Below are positions 1 through 8,431 of a stretch of 29,428 nucleotides of DNA, piece by piece. The position numbers and the translations under genes are program-made. The notes beneath the pieces were generated by a model, which saw nothing but the letters and a program-made list of their open reading frames with translations, ran no database searches and was not told the origin of the DNA. This stretch comes from CAZELM01 sp964512995 (GTDB lineage: Bacteria; CSSED10-310). Location of the stretch: positions 1 through 29,428 of the forward strand of contig CAZELM010000050.1 in the NCBI GenBank assembly GCA_964512995.1. Direction: 5' to 3'. The first letter of the stretch is position 1. Each line of letters starts with the position of its first letter.

Positions 1-170
1 GTCCCACTTCACCCTGCGGACCCATCGGACCCGTTGGACCCTGGATACCAGCCGGACCTTGTGGACCCACTGCGCCCGTTACTCCTTGCGGTCCCACTTC
101 ACCCTGCGGACCCGTCGGACCCTGGATACCAGCCGGGCCTTGTGGACCGACCAATCCGGTTGGATCTCCC
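1..170 (-). repeat. Tandem repeat encoding the Gly-X-Y stalk (about 90 bp unit)
   Basis: A block beginning GTCCCACTTCACCCTGCGG occurs at 1 and again at 91, a period of 90 bp or ten Gly-X-Y triplets. The second copy is 9 bp (one triplet) shorter internally. The array continues past the left edge. Such near-identical units are prone to slippage and assembly collapse. Confidence 0.75.
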
Positions 171-622
171 ACCCACTGACCCGACTCGTTTATCACCAGG
201 CCGGCTCCCGAGATGCTGATACTTCGGGGATGGATATCCTGATCTGCGACGTCCTGAGCCTGAAATGCCTGTCCGATGCTGGTGAGTGCCTGGCGAGGTG
301 CCATGGTCTCTCCATCGATGGCGATTTCCAACCAGAATGCTCCACTGAAATCCACGGTGATCGGAGCCGCAACTCCCAGAACAATCTGAAATATTCCATC
401 AGTGACCATGACATTATCCTGGACTTCCGACCACATTACAGAACCATTTTGTTCCGCATCATAAATACTGAATACAAAATCATAAGAGCCTGACACTGGA
501 TTCCCCTGATCATCGGTTAAATGCCCCTGATAATTGATCTGTTGAGGAATCAGAGCGGAGACAGGCATCAATAATACCATTACAGTCAAGAAGGCAATCA
601 TCCCCAGAAAACCTGTTTTCAT
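1..622 (-). CDS. Secreted collagen-like repeat protein, 3' truncated by the window edge
   Basis: An open frame runs from ATG at 620-622 to the left edge without a stop, giving about 207 residues; the C-terminus lies outside the window. The start is supported by AGGAG about 7 bases upstream. Residues 1-23 form a signal peptide (MKTGFLGMIAFLTVMVLL, then PVSA). A head domain of about 125 residues begins IPQQINYQGHLTDDQGNP and ends near GQWVGDPTG. It matches the heads of the next two genes downstream on the map. From about residue 158 the protein is Gly-X-Y (GPQGPAGIQGPTGPQGEVG). It is probably an exported trimeric fibre with a globular head and a collagen-like stalk. The stalk and head are seen directly; surface location is inferred from the signal peptide. 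The kind of C-terminal domain is unknown. Confidence 0.85.
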   Translation of the reverse strand, partial: MKTGFLGMIAFLTVMVLLMPVSALIPQQINYQGHLTDDQGNPVSGSYDFVFSIYDAEQNGSVMWSEVQDNVMVTDGIFQIVLGVAAPITVDFSGAFWLEIAIDGETMAPRQALTSIGQAFQAQDVADQDIHPRSISISGAGLVINESGQWVGDPTGLVGPQGPAGIQGPTGPQGEVGPQGVTGAVGPQGPAGIQGPTGPMGPQGEVG

Positions 623-676
623 GATAAATCTCCTTATTATCCGTTCATTTGTTATTATCTGAATTCACCGGAACAG

Positions 677-2728
677 CTATTTAAACCAGATCATTAAACC
701 CGCGTTATGATTATATGCGACATATGCTCCGGATGAATTGTGATATCCAACCGCGGGAGTATTGGTGCATTGCTGAAATGAGGTATATGCGAGAACCACA
801 TCCGAATAGCCACTGTTGCTCCCATATCCTTGCAAGACACCATGAGAGGGGTGGTAGTCAGGGGTTCGTCGTGGATGTGTGCACGCATAATCCGAAAAAT
901 CCTGATAACAGGCGGTGGTGCCATGATCCCAGTCTGAAATGACACAGGTAGCTCTCCAGTATGACACGTAGGAGTTGGGGTAATCGGATGTTGCTTTGAA
1001 TGCACCGCCGGGATTTGTCAGAGCAATGGCATTGAATACCGAGAATGGAAACCGCGTGGTTGTGCCGCTGTTGGATCCGGGGAGCGGGTAGGGTGTCATT
1101 CGGCCTGGTGCGCTTTCCGTCCAATAGCTGCTGCAATCGCTCACGGACATACCCGCGACCTGTTTCCCGAGGAGTGTCCAGCCTCCGCCATCCGTTGTCA
1201 TGTCGCAGTAAGCCTGGAATGGCGATATCCCACCGGATCCATCGGGATCCAACCAGTATGCGCCATCCCCTCTCGAATCACCGACATCCAGAATCTCCTT
1301 GCAACTAATGGCCGGATTGGATTCGCTTCCCAGAAGGCCGGAAAATATCGTGCGCCAGTTATTCCCGTCACAGACTTCAATCGCACCGTTATGCCATCGG
1401 ATCGCACCGGATTTGGCCGGTACGCAATCCGCAAGATCATCTCCGATCTGAACACTTCCAGCCACTTGCAGCCGGGATTGGGGGTCCAGTACACCGACGC
1501 CCATCTCACCCGTCTTTTTCATGGTGATCCGATCGTTCACTCCTGCCTGATGAAGCGCCCAACCGCCATCGTTGCCCGCTTTGAATCCCCACCACTCTCC
1601 GCCGGTTGTGTCCTTCAGAAATATATAGGAGTTGGGATCCGTCGAGCTGTGGTTTTCCGATTCAAACAGAGCGAGTGGTCCTGTTTCAGGGCGATTAACA
1701 TGGAGTGCCGACTGGGGAGAAGCCTGCCCGATACCGACCGAACCCGATGTATTGTCGTAATAGATATCAGCTCCGGCAGCAGCGCCATTGTCATTGTAAA
1801 TCAACTGCTTATTGATTCCCGCAATCGGACCGACGGGGCCTTGTGGTCCCGTTGGACCTTGCGAGCCAACCGGACCCTGCGGACCGATGGCTCCAGTCGC
1901 ACCCGGAAGACCCGCCTCGCCCTGTGGTCCCACCGGACCTGTCGGACCTTGTGGACCTGCCGGACCGGTGGCTCCAGTCGCACCCGGAAGACCCGTCTCG
2001 CCCTGTGGTCCCACCGGACCTGTCGGACCTTGTGGACCTGCCGGACCAGTGGCTCCAGTCGCACCCGGAAGACCCGTCTCGCCCTGTGGTCCCACCGGAC
2101 CCATCGGACCTTGTGGACCTGCCAGACCGGTGACTCCAGTCGCACCCGGAAGACCCATCTCGCCCTGTGGTCCCATCGGACCTGTCGGACCTTGTGGACC
2201 TGCCGGACCGGTGGCTCCAGTCGCACCCGGAAGACCCATCTCGCCCTGTGGTCCCATCGGGCCTGTCAGACCGGTTGGGTTACCCACCCATTGACCCATC
2301 TCATTCACGATTAATCCTGAACCGGATATGCTGATGCTTCGTGGATGTATATCCTGAGCAGCAACATCCTGTGCCTGATAGGATTGTCCGATGCTCGTGA
2401 ATGGCAGGCGTGGAATCAGTGTTTCTCCATTGATGGCGACTTCGAGCCAGTAAGCGGTTGTAAAATCCAGGTCGATCGGAGTGACTGCTCCAATCGAGAC
2501 ATTAAAAATCCCATCCGTGACGGCAACACCGGATTGGATTTCGGACCAGAGAGGGATGCCGCCTGTATCAACATCATACAGAGCGAATGTCAGATCATGC
2601 GTTCCGGTCAACGGGGAGCCTTCCGAATCCATTAGATGTCCCTGATAATTGATCTGATGGGGTATCCCTTGTGAAAAAACCGTGGAAACAGCCAATACGA
2701 AACAAAAAAGTGTAACCTTCACTTTCAT
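677..2728 (-). CDS. Secreted collagen-like protein with C-terminal fibrinogen-like domain
   Basis: 683 residues; GGAGG lies just upstream of the ATG at 2726-2728. Residues 1-19 are a signal peptide. The head (about 20-150, IPHQINYQGHLMDSEGSP) is paralogous to those of the genes on either side. A Gly-X-Y stalk spans about 153-302. Residues 305-460 are a linker like those of phage tail-fibre and S74 proteins (QLIYNDNG, then VGIGQASPQSALHV). Residues 475-683 resemble a fibrinogen/fibrillar-collagen C-terminal domain: SCKEIL, GDGAYWLDPDG, then AYCDMTTDGGGWTLLGK, followed by a Cys-rich tail. Fibrinogen-like domains often bind glycans, so an adhesive or ligand-binding fibre is a reasonable inference. 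There is no sortase motif or dockerin, so the anchoring route is unknown. It probably forms a trimer through the stalk. Confidence 0.9.
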   Translation of the reverse strand: MKVKVTLFCFVLAVSTVFSQGIPHQINYQGHLMDSEGSPLTGTHDLTFALYDVDTGGIPLWSEIQSGVAVTDGIFNVSIGAVTPIDLDFTTAYWLEVAINGETLIPRLPFTSIGQSYQAQDVAAQDIHPRSISISGSGLIVNEMGQWVGNPTGLTGPMGPQGEMGLPGATGATGPAGPQGPTGPMGPQGEMGLPGATGVTGLAGPQGPMGPVGPQGETGLPGATGATGPAGPQGPTGPVGPQGETGLPGATGATGPAGPQGPTGPVGPQGEAGLPGATGAIGPQGPVGSQGPTGPQGPVGPIAGINKQLIYNDNGAAAGADIYYDNTSGSVGIGQASPQSALHVNRPETGPLALFESENHSSTDPNSYIFLKDTTGGEWWGFKAGNDGGWALHQAGVNDRITMKKTGEMGVGVLDPQSRLQVAGSVQIGDDLADCVPAKSGAIRWHNGAIEVCDGNNWRTIFSGLLGSESNPAISCKEILDVGDSRGDGAYWLDPDGSGGISPFQAYCDMTTDGGGWTLLGKQVAGMSVSDCSSYWTESAPGRMTPYPLPGSNSGTTTRFPFSVFNAIALTNPGGAFKATSDYPNSYVSYWRATCVISDWDHGTTACYQDFSDYACTHPRRTPDYHPSHGVLQGYGSNSGYSDVVLAYTSFQQCTNTPAVGYHNSSGAYVAYNHNAGLMIWFK
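1828..2270 (-). repeat. 81-bp tandem repeat (nine Gly-X-Y triplets), about five copies
   Basis: The string GACCC followed by the same context recurs at 1909, 1990, 2071, 2152 and 2233, exactly 81 bp apart. Each unit encodes 27 residues of the pattern GPQGETGLPGATGATGPAG followed by PQGPTGPV. The copies differ by only a few substitutions, mostly Val/Met and Thr/Met/Ala changes. This indicates recent unit duplication or gene conversion that keeps the reading frame and the collagen register. Confidence 0.9.
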
Positions 2729-2822
2729 CGTTCACCTCCAAAATGTATTTTTCAATGGCATTCGAACCTGATGATGGCAAATCATCAACGATTGTTTGAT
2801 ATTCCGAGTTATTATAATCCAG

Positions 2823-3173
2823 TTATTCATCGAGAGACGGACCGTCCCATGCGAATTTTCGCAGATCGATTCTTCCTTTCTCATTGAATTGGATCCCCTC
2901 CTTTTCCAGTAACATCCGTTGATCATGACAGATATCACCTGTGGAGCGGACACTGATCTCCCCTCGGCTGTTGACGACCCGATGCCATGGAATATCGCTT
3001 CCCGAGGAAACTGCTGCCATGGCATATCCAACCATTCTTGGTGTACTGCACCCGGCGATCGCAGCAATCTGCCCATATGATGCGACCCGTCCGGCCGGGA
3101 TCATTCGAACGATGCCATAGATTTGTCCATACATACCATCAGAAACATTGAATTTATTGGCACAACAGCTCAT
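2823..3173 (-). CDS. Alkyltransferase-like protein (ATL), MGMT family without the acceptor Cys
   Basis: 116 residues from ATG at 3171-3173, preceded by GGAGGA at 3178-3183, which favours this start over the upstream ATG at 3209. The protein has the O6-methylguanine-DNA methyltransferase DNA-binding fold: RVASYGQIAAIAG (recognition helix region), TPRMVGYAM (arginine finger) and IPWHRVVNSRG. In true MGMT/Ada the active motif is PCHRV; here Trp63 replaces the Cys. This is the classic mark of ATL proteins such as E. coli YbaZ and S. pombe Atl1, which bind O6-alkylguanine, do not repair it, and pass it to nucleotide excision repair. It sits alone between two collagen-like genes on the same strand, with no evident functional link. 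Confidence 0.9.
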   Translation of the reverse strand: MSCCANKFNVSDGMYGQIYGIVRMIPAGRVASYGQIAAIAGCSTPRMVGYAMAAVSSGSDIPWHRVVNSRGEISVRSTGDICHDQRMLLEKEGIQFNEKGRIDLRKFAWDGPSLDE

Positions 3174-3339
3174 GGAATCCTCCAACCGAATATCACAAAA
3201 GGAATGCAATCGAAGTCACTATCAAACCTAAATGATGATTTTCCCCATTACCACCGAATGGTTTACAAAGGCGTTTTTGAAAGAATATTCACAAAAACAA
3301 GCGTGACAATGCGCTCGTCCAATCCATCTCATCGAAATT

Positions 3340-4968
3340 TTACTGGTTGGCACATTCCGCTACCTTGATCTTCAACGCATCGACCTCCGCAGAAAGTTCC
3401 TTGACCGCTTCGATGAGGAGGGGAACCACATCTTCATAATCGACTGATTTTACATCCTGTGCCAGATCATCCACCCGCACCGCCTGTGGAAGAACCGTCT
3501 CCACTTCCTGTGCGATCAATCCAATATTCCGGCTGTCATCGAATCCTTCGTTCTCATAAGCATAAGCATCCCAACTGAATTCGACACCCCGGAGTTTCCT
3601 GACTTTATCCAGTGCGTATTTGATCGGTGTGACGTCTTTGACGAATCGGGAATCAGTGGATTTGGAGGCTAAGACAGTGCGCCAGGTTCCCCAGTTGGCA
3701 ACATCGGTACCACACCCTTGTCTCCAGAAAATGCCGCCGTTGTTGAAAAAAAGTTGATGCCGGTTATTCCCGGAACAATCGAGGTCATGTGACCATGGAT
3801 TGAATTCCAACAGCCCGCCGTATGTACCGGATCCGGGAGCTCCCAGAACACTCCGGTTTTTAAAATGAAATTCAATCCCCTGAGGACCATCCGGCGGTTC
3901 ATTGATACTCCGGGTGTCATGAACCGAATATGAATCAGCATCCACAAGGCCATTGACACCAATGTCATCATCAAAATAGCCGGTACCACTGACCTGAAGC
4001 GTATTGGCAGGTGTTGCGATGCCGATTCCCACGTTACCACTCGTGGTGTCGAAATAGATACTGGAGCCACCCGGGCTCCCATTATTGTTGTAAATGACCT
4101 GTTTATTGCTGCCGGCGATCGGACCCGTGGGACCCCGTGGACCGGTTGGACCCGGTACGCCCTGGATTCCCTGCGCTCCCACTGGACCAATGGGTCCCTG
4201 AATGCCTTGAGCACCTGTGGGACCTGGCACACCTTGTTCACCCGGTATCCCTTGCGAACCCGTGGGACCCGAAGGTCCCTGAATACCTGGTTCGCCCGTC
4301 GGACCTTGAACGCCTTGCGGTCCCGCTGGACCGGTGACTCCCTGGATACCTTGNNNNNNNNNNNNNNNNNNNNNNNNNNNNNNNNNNNNNNNNNNNNNNN
4401 NNNNNNNNNNNNNNNNNNNNNNNNNNNNNNNNNNNNNNNNNNNNNNNNNNNNNGGTCCCGCTGGACCGGTGACTCCCTGGATACCTTGCGGACCCGTCGG
4501 TCCCTGAAGTCCCGTCGGATCACCCACCCACTGACCGGAAGCATCGATCACCAGCCCGGCACCTGAAATACTCACGGATTGCGGATGAATTTCCTGATTC
4601 CACACATCTTCCGCCTGATACGCCTGCCCCACGCTGCTCAATATCTGCCGGGGGACCAGCAGTTCACCGTCAATCTCCATTTCCAGCCAATATACGTCAG
4701 AAAAATTCAGTTCAATGGGTTGAGTGGATCCCAATCGGACACTGAAAAGACCCTGGTCAACCAGCAGGTCCGCATAGGATTCGGTCCAGAGGGAACTCCC
4801 TCCGGTTTCAACAGAATAGAGACGGAATGTAAATGCAAATGAACCGGTAACCGGATCACCCGTATCATCGGTCAGATGCCCCTGATAATTGATCTGATGA
4901 GGGATGGCCGCCCAACCGACTCCACTGATTATAATCAGAACCATCAGACTTAAATTTACATATTTCAT
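3340..4968 (-). CDS. Secreted collagen-like protein with C-terminal S74 chaperone-like domain
   Basis: About 542 residues if the 100-N gap is taken at face value. AGGAGGT at 4976-4982 fixes the start at 4968. The signal peptide covers residues 1-21. The head (22-150, IPHQINYQGHLTDDTGDP) is paralogous to the two neighbouring collagen-like genes. The Gly-X-Y stalk runs from about 153 to 290 and is interrupted by the gap. A tail-fibre-like linker follows (QVIYNNNG, then VGIGIATPANTLQVSG). The last ~106 residues match the peptidase S74 / intramolecular chaperone family: DSRFVKDVTPI, LDKVRKLRGVEFSW, NIGLIAQEVETVLPQAV, then a C-terminal heptad-like helix. In the family this domain trimerises the fibre and may cut itself off. 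Here the Ser-Lys dyad positions read Thr438 and Val443, so self-cleavage is doubtful. Residue numbers after 171 depend on the true gap length. Confidence 0.88.
   Translation of the reverse strand: MKYVNLSLMVLIIISGVGWAAIPHQINYQGHLTDDTGDPVTGSFAFTFRLYSVETGGSSLWTESYADLLVDQGLFSVRLGSTQPIELNFSDVYWLEMEIDGELLVPRQILSSVGQAYQAEDVWNQEIHPQSVSISGAGLVIDASGQWVGDPTGLQGPTGPQGIQGVTGPAGXXXXXXXXXXXXXXXXXXXXXXXXXXXXXXXXXXQGIQGVTGPAGPQGVQGPTGEPGIQGPSGPTGSQGIPGEQGVPGPTGAQGIQGPIGPVGAQGIQGVPGPTGPRGPTGPIAGSNKQVIYNNNGSPGGSSIYFDTTSGNVGIGIATPANTLQVSGTGYFDDDIGVNGLVDADSYSVHDTRSINEPPDGPQGIEFHFKNRSVLGAPGSGTYGGLLEFNPWSHDLDCSGNNRHQLFFNNGGIFWRQGCGTDVANWGTWRTVLASKSTDSRFVKDVTPIKYALDKVRKLRGVEFSWDAYAYENEGFDDSRNIGLIAQEVETVLPQAVRVDDLAQDVKSVDYEDVVPLLIEAVKELSAEVDALKIKVAECANQ
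4354..4453. other. Assembly gap of 100 N inside the collagen-like stalk
   Basis: Exactly 100 undetermined bases, the conventional placeholder for a gap of unknown size. The 35 bases before it (4319-4353) are identical to the 35 bases after it (4454-4488). The reading frame happens to be kept across a 135-bp offset. The true length may be larger, or the two contigs may simply overlap at the repeat. Confidence 0.97.
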
Positions 4969-5147
4969 ATCCGTTACCTCCTGGATTATAATATCCGTGT
5001 CTTGATTGGAGTGAGTTTCTTCATCTGTTTATGAATACCACCGCTATTGTTATACTTCATATTTGATAATGAGGCAATTTCACAGGTAAGGAAAAACGAT
5101 GGACAAAGAGTGCGTTATGCGATTAATGGTATCGAATACAGGCTGGA

Positions 5148-6407
5148 ATGGAAGTATTCAACATGAGTAACCCAACCCCCCGTGCAGACTTATCGAATCT
5201 GAAAATTGATGCAGAAAAAAGAGAAACTCGGGAGAGAAGCAAAACATGGCTATATCTGCTTCTCATCATCGGTTGTGGAGTTGGGATTGCCGGAACCCAG
5301 TTTTTTTTCAAAAACACTATCCCGGAGGTTACGACTGCGATTGCCCGGCAGATGGAGTCAGGTTACCAGTCCGCCATACTGAATGCCAGTGGCTATGTAA
5401 CGCCTCGGCAACGGGCGACCATCGCTTCGAAAATCACCGGACGAATCATCGAATTGGCCGTCGATGAGGGAATGCATGTGTCTGAAAACCAGGTGTTGGC
5501 TCGCCTGGACGATTCTGAATCACGGGAAGCAGTCAATGCCGCTCAGATAAACCTGGAAGTGGCGCAGGCATCCATTTCAGAACTGACCATTAATCTCCGT
5601 GAAGCCGAACGAAATTATACCCGGATCGGGTCGCTATTTGAGCAGAAAATGGCCAGTGAGCAGACACTGGATGAAGCCCAGACAACACTCCATGCACTCA
5701 AAGCGCGCATCCTGGTGGCACAAAAACAAATCAAAGCCGCCGAAGCACAGCTCCGCATCGCAAAACAAAATAATGACAACTATACGATCACCGCGCCCTT
5801 TTCCGGAATCATCGTATCCAAAGACGCTCAGATTGGTGAAATGGTATCACCTATCTCCTCTGCCGGCGGATTTACACGAACCGGGATCGCAACCATCGTC
5901 GATATGGATTCATTGGAAATTGAAGTGGATGTGAATGAATCCTATATAGCCAGAGTGACACCGGGACAAAAAGTAGACGCTGTTCTGGATGCCTATCCGG
6001 GATGGAAAATACCCGGACGGGTCCGCACGGTGATCCCGACCGCTGATCGCCAGAAGGCTACAGTAAAAGTTCGAATCACATTCGACACACTTGATCCCCG
6101 GATTCTGCCGGATATGGGTGTCAAGGTGGCATTTCTGGAAAATGACTCGAGTCGCAGTGACGCTGAATCCCTAAAACCGGTCATTCTCATCCCGCGGGAA
6201 TCGATACGGAATATCAATGGAAAAATTTTTGTGTTTGTCGTCAATAGCGATACCGTGGAACAACGGGCGATCATGCAGGGTACGGTTCAGGGATCGGATG
6301 CCGAAATCACCGCCGGGTTGTCGGGGGGTGAAACCATCGTTGTGAAAAGTTCCCGGGAACTGCAAAATGGACAAACCGTGAAACTGTCCGAAAAAATCGA
6401 TTTTTAG
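5148..6407 (+). CDS. Periplasmic adaptor subunit (HlyD/MacA family) of an ABC exporter
   Basis: 419 residues. The family bridges an inner-membrane transporter and an outer-membrane channel. A cytoplasmic N-terminus of about 32 residues precedes one membrane anchor (about 33-54, WLYLLLIIGCGVGIAG). The lipoyl/barrel-sandwich half-motif GYVTPRQRATIASKITGRI and GMHVSENQVLARLD follows, then a coiled-coil hairpin (about 125-205). The second lipoyl half is ITAPFSGIIVSKDAQIGEMV, followed by a beta-barrel (DMDSLEIEVDVNES, PGQKVDAVLDAYPG) and a membrane-proximal domain. ATG at 5163 (MSNPT) is an alternative start; neither has a strong ribosome binding site. It heads a run of four genes encoding a complete exporter. 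No TolC-like gene is in the window. Confidence 0.93.
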   Translation: MEVFNMSNPTPRADLSNLKIDAEKRETRERSKTWLYLLLIIGCGVGIAGTQFFFKNTIPEVTTAIARQMESGYQSAILNASGYVTPRQRATIASKITGRIIELAVDEGMHVSENQVLARLDDSESREAVNAAQINLEVAQASISELTINLREAERNYTRIGSLFEQKMASEQTLDEAQTTLHALKARILVAQKQIKAAEAQLRIAKQNNDNYTITAPFSGIIVSKDAQIGEMVSPISSAGGFTRTGIATIVDMDSLEIEVDVNESYIARVTPGQKVDAVLDAYPGWKIPGRVRTVIPTADRQKATVKVRITFDTLDPRILPDMGVKVAFLENDSSRSDAESLKPVILIPRESIRNINGKIFVFVVNSDTVEQRAIMQGTVQGSDAEITAGLSGGETIVVKSSRELQNGQTVKLSEKIDF

Positions 6408-6570
6408 TGAATTGATCAGTTACTTCTAACACTTTTTTCAAAATAAACATCCTTTGAACTCTCCCGATTTGTCTTGTGGCTTTATGCTATACGTAATATA
6501 TAATGAGCCACGTGTCACGAGGAACGCATTCTTTTTACTCATTGAGAATGATGACAATACTGAGGGAATT

Positions 6571-7290
6571 ATGGAAAACACAGGTGAAAAATCCAAAAAT
6601 CCACTGATTCAGGTCCGCAGAGTGACGAAGATGTATCGCCGGGGAATCGAAAAAATCGACGTCATCAAACATCTCGATCTTGATATTTTTGAAGGGGAGT
6701 TTGTAGCGTTCATGGGTCCGAGCGGCTCCGGCAAAACGACATTGCTGAATTTGCTGGGAGGTTTGGATCTTCCCGACGAAGGAACTATTTCCGTTTCCGG
6801 AGACGAAATCACACGAATGTCCGGAAAAAAACTCACGGCCTGGCGAGCACGAAATGTCGGATTCATCTTCCAGTTGTATAACCTGATCCCCGTGATGACC
6901 GCGTTTCAGAACGTGGAACTGCCGCTTCTGCTGACACGATTGTCGAAAAAGGAGCGTCGGGAGCATGTTGAAACGGCTCTCTCCATCGTCGGACTCGGTG
7001 ATCGCATGCGGCACTACCCTCGGCAGCTTTCTGGCGGTCAGGAACAGCGGACTGCCATTGCCCGAGCGATTGTCTCGGATCCCAAATTTCTGCTCTGTGA
7101 TGAACCCACCGGAGATCTCGACCGCTCCAGCGCCACTGAAATCCTCGACCTTCTCAGCCGTCTCGTTTACGATTACGGTAAAACCGCGCTCATGGTCACA
7201 CACGATCCGATTGCTGCGGAGCGAGCTGAGCGGGAATTCTTTCTGGATAAAGGTGTCCTGACACAAGGCCCCAGAAGGAAATCAGTATGA
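6571..7290 (+). CDS. ABC transporter ATPase, MacB/LolD/DevA type
   Basis: 239 residues, the usual size for a stand-alone ATPase of this family. The open frame extends up to 6454, but GAGGG just before ATG 6571 makes this the likely start (MENTGEKSKN). Motifs: Walker A GPSGSGKTT, Q-loop FIFQLYNLIPVMTAFQNVEL (typical of the LolD/MacB group), signature LSGGQEQRTAIARA, Walker B FLLCDEPTGDLD, and H-loop VTHDP. It powers the two FtsX-type permeases that follow. The stop codon overlaps the start of the first permease (ATGA at 7287-7290), indicating translational coupling. In this family ATP hydrolysis drives mechanotransmission that expels substrates from the periplasm. The substrate is unknown. Confidence 0.96.
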   Translation: MENTGEKSKNPLIQVRRVTKMYRRGIEKIDVIKHLDLDIFEGEFVAFMGPSGSGKTTLLNLLGGLDLPDEGTISVSGDEITRMSGKKLTAWRARNVGFIFQLYNLIPVMTAFQNVELPLLLTRLSKKERREHVETALSIVGLGDRMRHYPRQLSGGQEQRTAIARAIVSDPKFLLCDEPTGDLDRSSATEILDLLSRLVYDYGKTALMVTHDPIAAERAEREFFLDKGVLTQGPRRKSV

Positions 7291-8429
7291 TACAGTTTCT
7301 CCCTCTGATTTCCGTCAATCTCCGCCGTAAAAAGACGCGAACGATCCTGACGATTGGCTCTTTTTCGGTGGCATTGTTCCTCTTCGGGCTGCTTGCCACG
7401 ATTGACGATGCATTCCATCAGGGAATTGAAGTTGCTGGCGTAGACCGATTGATTGTGCGGAACAAAATCTCGTTGATCCAGCCGCTTCCCGTCTCCTATC
7501 AAGCCCGGCTTCTTCAAATTCCCGGTGTTCAACATGCGTCTTATTCATCCTGGTTCGGTGGTGTGTACCAGGACGAACGGAACTTTTTCCCTCAGATTGC
7601 CATCGAAGACGAATCCTATCTGATCCTTTTTCCGGAGTTTATAATCCCGGCGGACCAGTTGAAACAATTTTCCGAAGATCGACAGGGAGCGATTGTCGGC
7701 CGGACTCTGGCCGATCGGTTCGGATGGCAGATCGGGGAGCGTATCCCCATTCAAGGCACTATTTTTCAGGGTGTCTGGGAGTTTAACATCTGCGGGATAT
7801 ATGATGGAGCACGAAAAACCGATGACACATCCCAGTTCTGGTTCCATCACGAATATCTCGACTCGCGCCGGGAGTGGGGGAAAGGTGAAGTGGGATGGTA
7901 TGTCGTCAAAGTCGCCAATGCGGATGACGCCGTACTCATCTCCCGCCAGATCGACGATACATTTGCCAATTCGCCCTATGAAACAACAACGGAAACCGAA
8001 AAAGCCTTTGCATCGGGATTCATGAAACAATTCGGCAATATCAAACTGATCATCCTGTCGGTGGGCGCTGTGGTATTCTTTACACTGCTTCTGATCACCG
8101 GCAGCAATATGGCGATTTCCGTCCGGGAACGAACCAATGAAATTGCCGTGCTCAAAACGCTTGGATTTTCAAATTATCTGGTATTGGTGCTCATTCTAGC
8201 GGAATCACTCACCTATTCCCTGTCCGGTGGTCTGCTGGGGCTGGGGTTGTGTAAACTGTACACGCTTCGGGGAGATCCAACACATGGCATGCTGCCATTT
8301 TTCTTTCTGTCGAATCAAAACATAATATTGGGAGTTGCAGTAGCCGGTAGTGTAGGGATCGCATCCGGAATCATTCCCGCCATGCTGGCGATGCGGTTGA
8401 AAATCGTCGATGCAATCAGGAGTTTATAA
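7287..8429 (+). CDS. FtsX/MacB-type ABC permease, first subunit
   Basis: 380 residues, overlapping the ATPase by four bases. The architecture is typical of the family. A first transmembrane helix (about 18-38) follows the short N-terminus MIQFLPLISVNLRRKKTR. A large periplasmic domain (about 40-250) comes next. Three C-terminal helices lie near 254-280, 298-326 and 345-372. The conserved cytoplasmic coupling segment ISVRERTNEIAVLKTLGFSN is present between the second and third helices. It lacks its own ATPase domain, unlike E. coli MacB. The next gene is a second, clearly divergent permease, so the transporter is probably a heterodimer of permeases on an ATPase homodimer. Confidence 0.94.
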   Translation: MIQFLPLISVNLRRKKTRTILTIGSFSVALFLFGLLATIDDAFHQGIEVAGVDRLIVRNKISLIQPLPVSYQARLLQIPGVQHASYSSWFGGVYQDERNFFPQIAIEDESYLILFPEFIIPADQLKQFSEDRQGAIVGRTLADRFGWQIGERIPIQGTIFQGVWEFNICGIYDGARKTDDTSQFWFHHEYLDSRREWGKGEVGWYVVKVANADDAVLISRQIDDTFANSPYETTTETEKAFASGFMKQFGNIKLIILSVGAVVFFTLLLITGSNMAISVRERTNEIAVLKTLGFSNYLVLVLILAESLTYSLSGGLLGLGLCKLYTLRGDPTHGMLPFFFLSNQNIILGVAVAGSVGIASGIIPAMLAMRLKIVDAIRSL

Positions 8430-8431
8430 CG

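Noticed and set aside
1828..2270. CRISPR-like array because of regular spacing
   Set aside because: The repeats are coding Gly-X-Y units in frame with no unique spacers between them, and no cas genes are present.
1391..2314. Long plus-strand open frame antisense to the collagen-like gene
   Set aside because: Its sequence is the low-complexity mirror of the Gly-X-Y repeat (RTCRTLWTCRTGG pattern), with no ribosome binding site; the minus-strand gene explains it.
6392..6405. AAAAATCGATTTTT as a terminator after the adaptor gene
   Set aside because: The stem is AT-only and short, it overlaps the stop codon, and the ATPase gene downstream should be co-transcribed.
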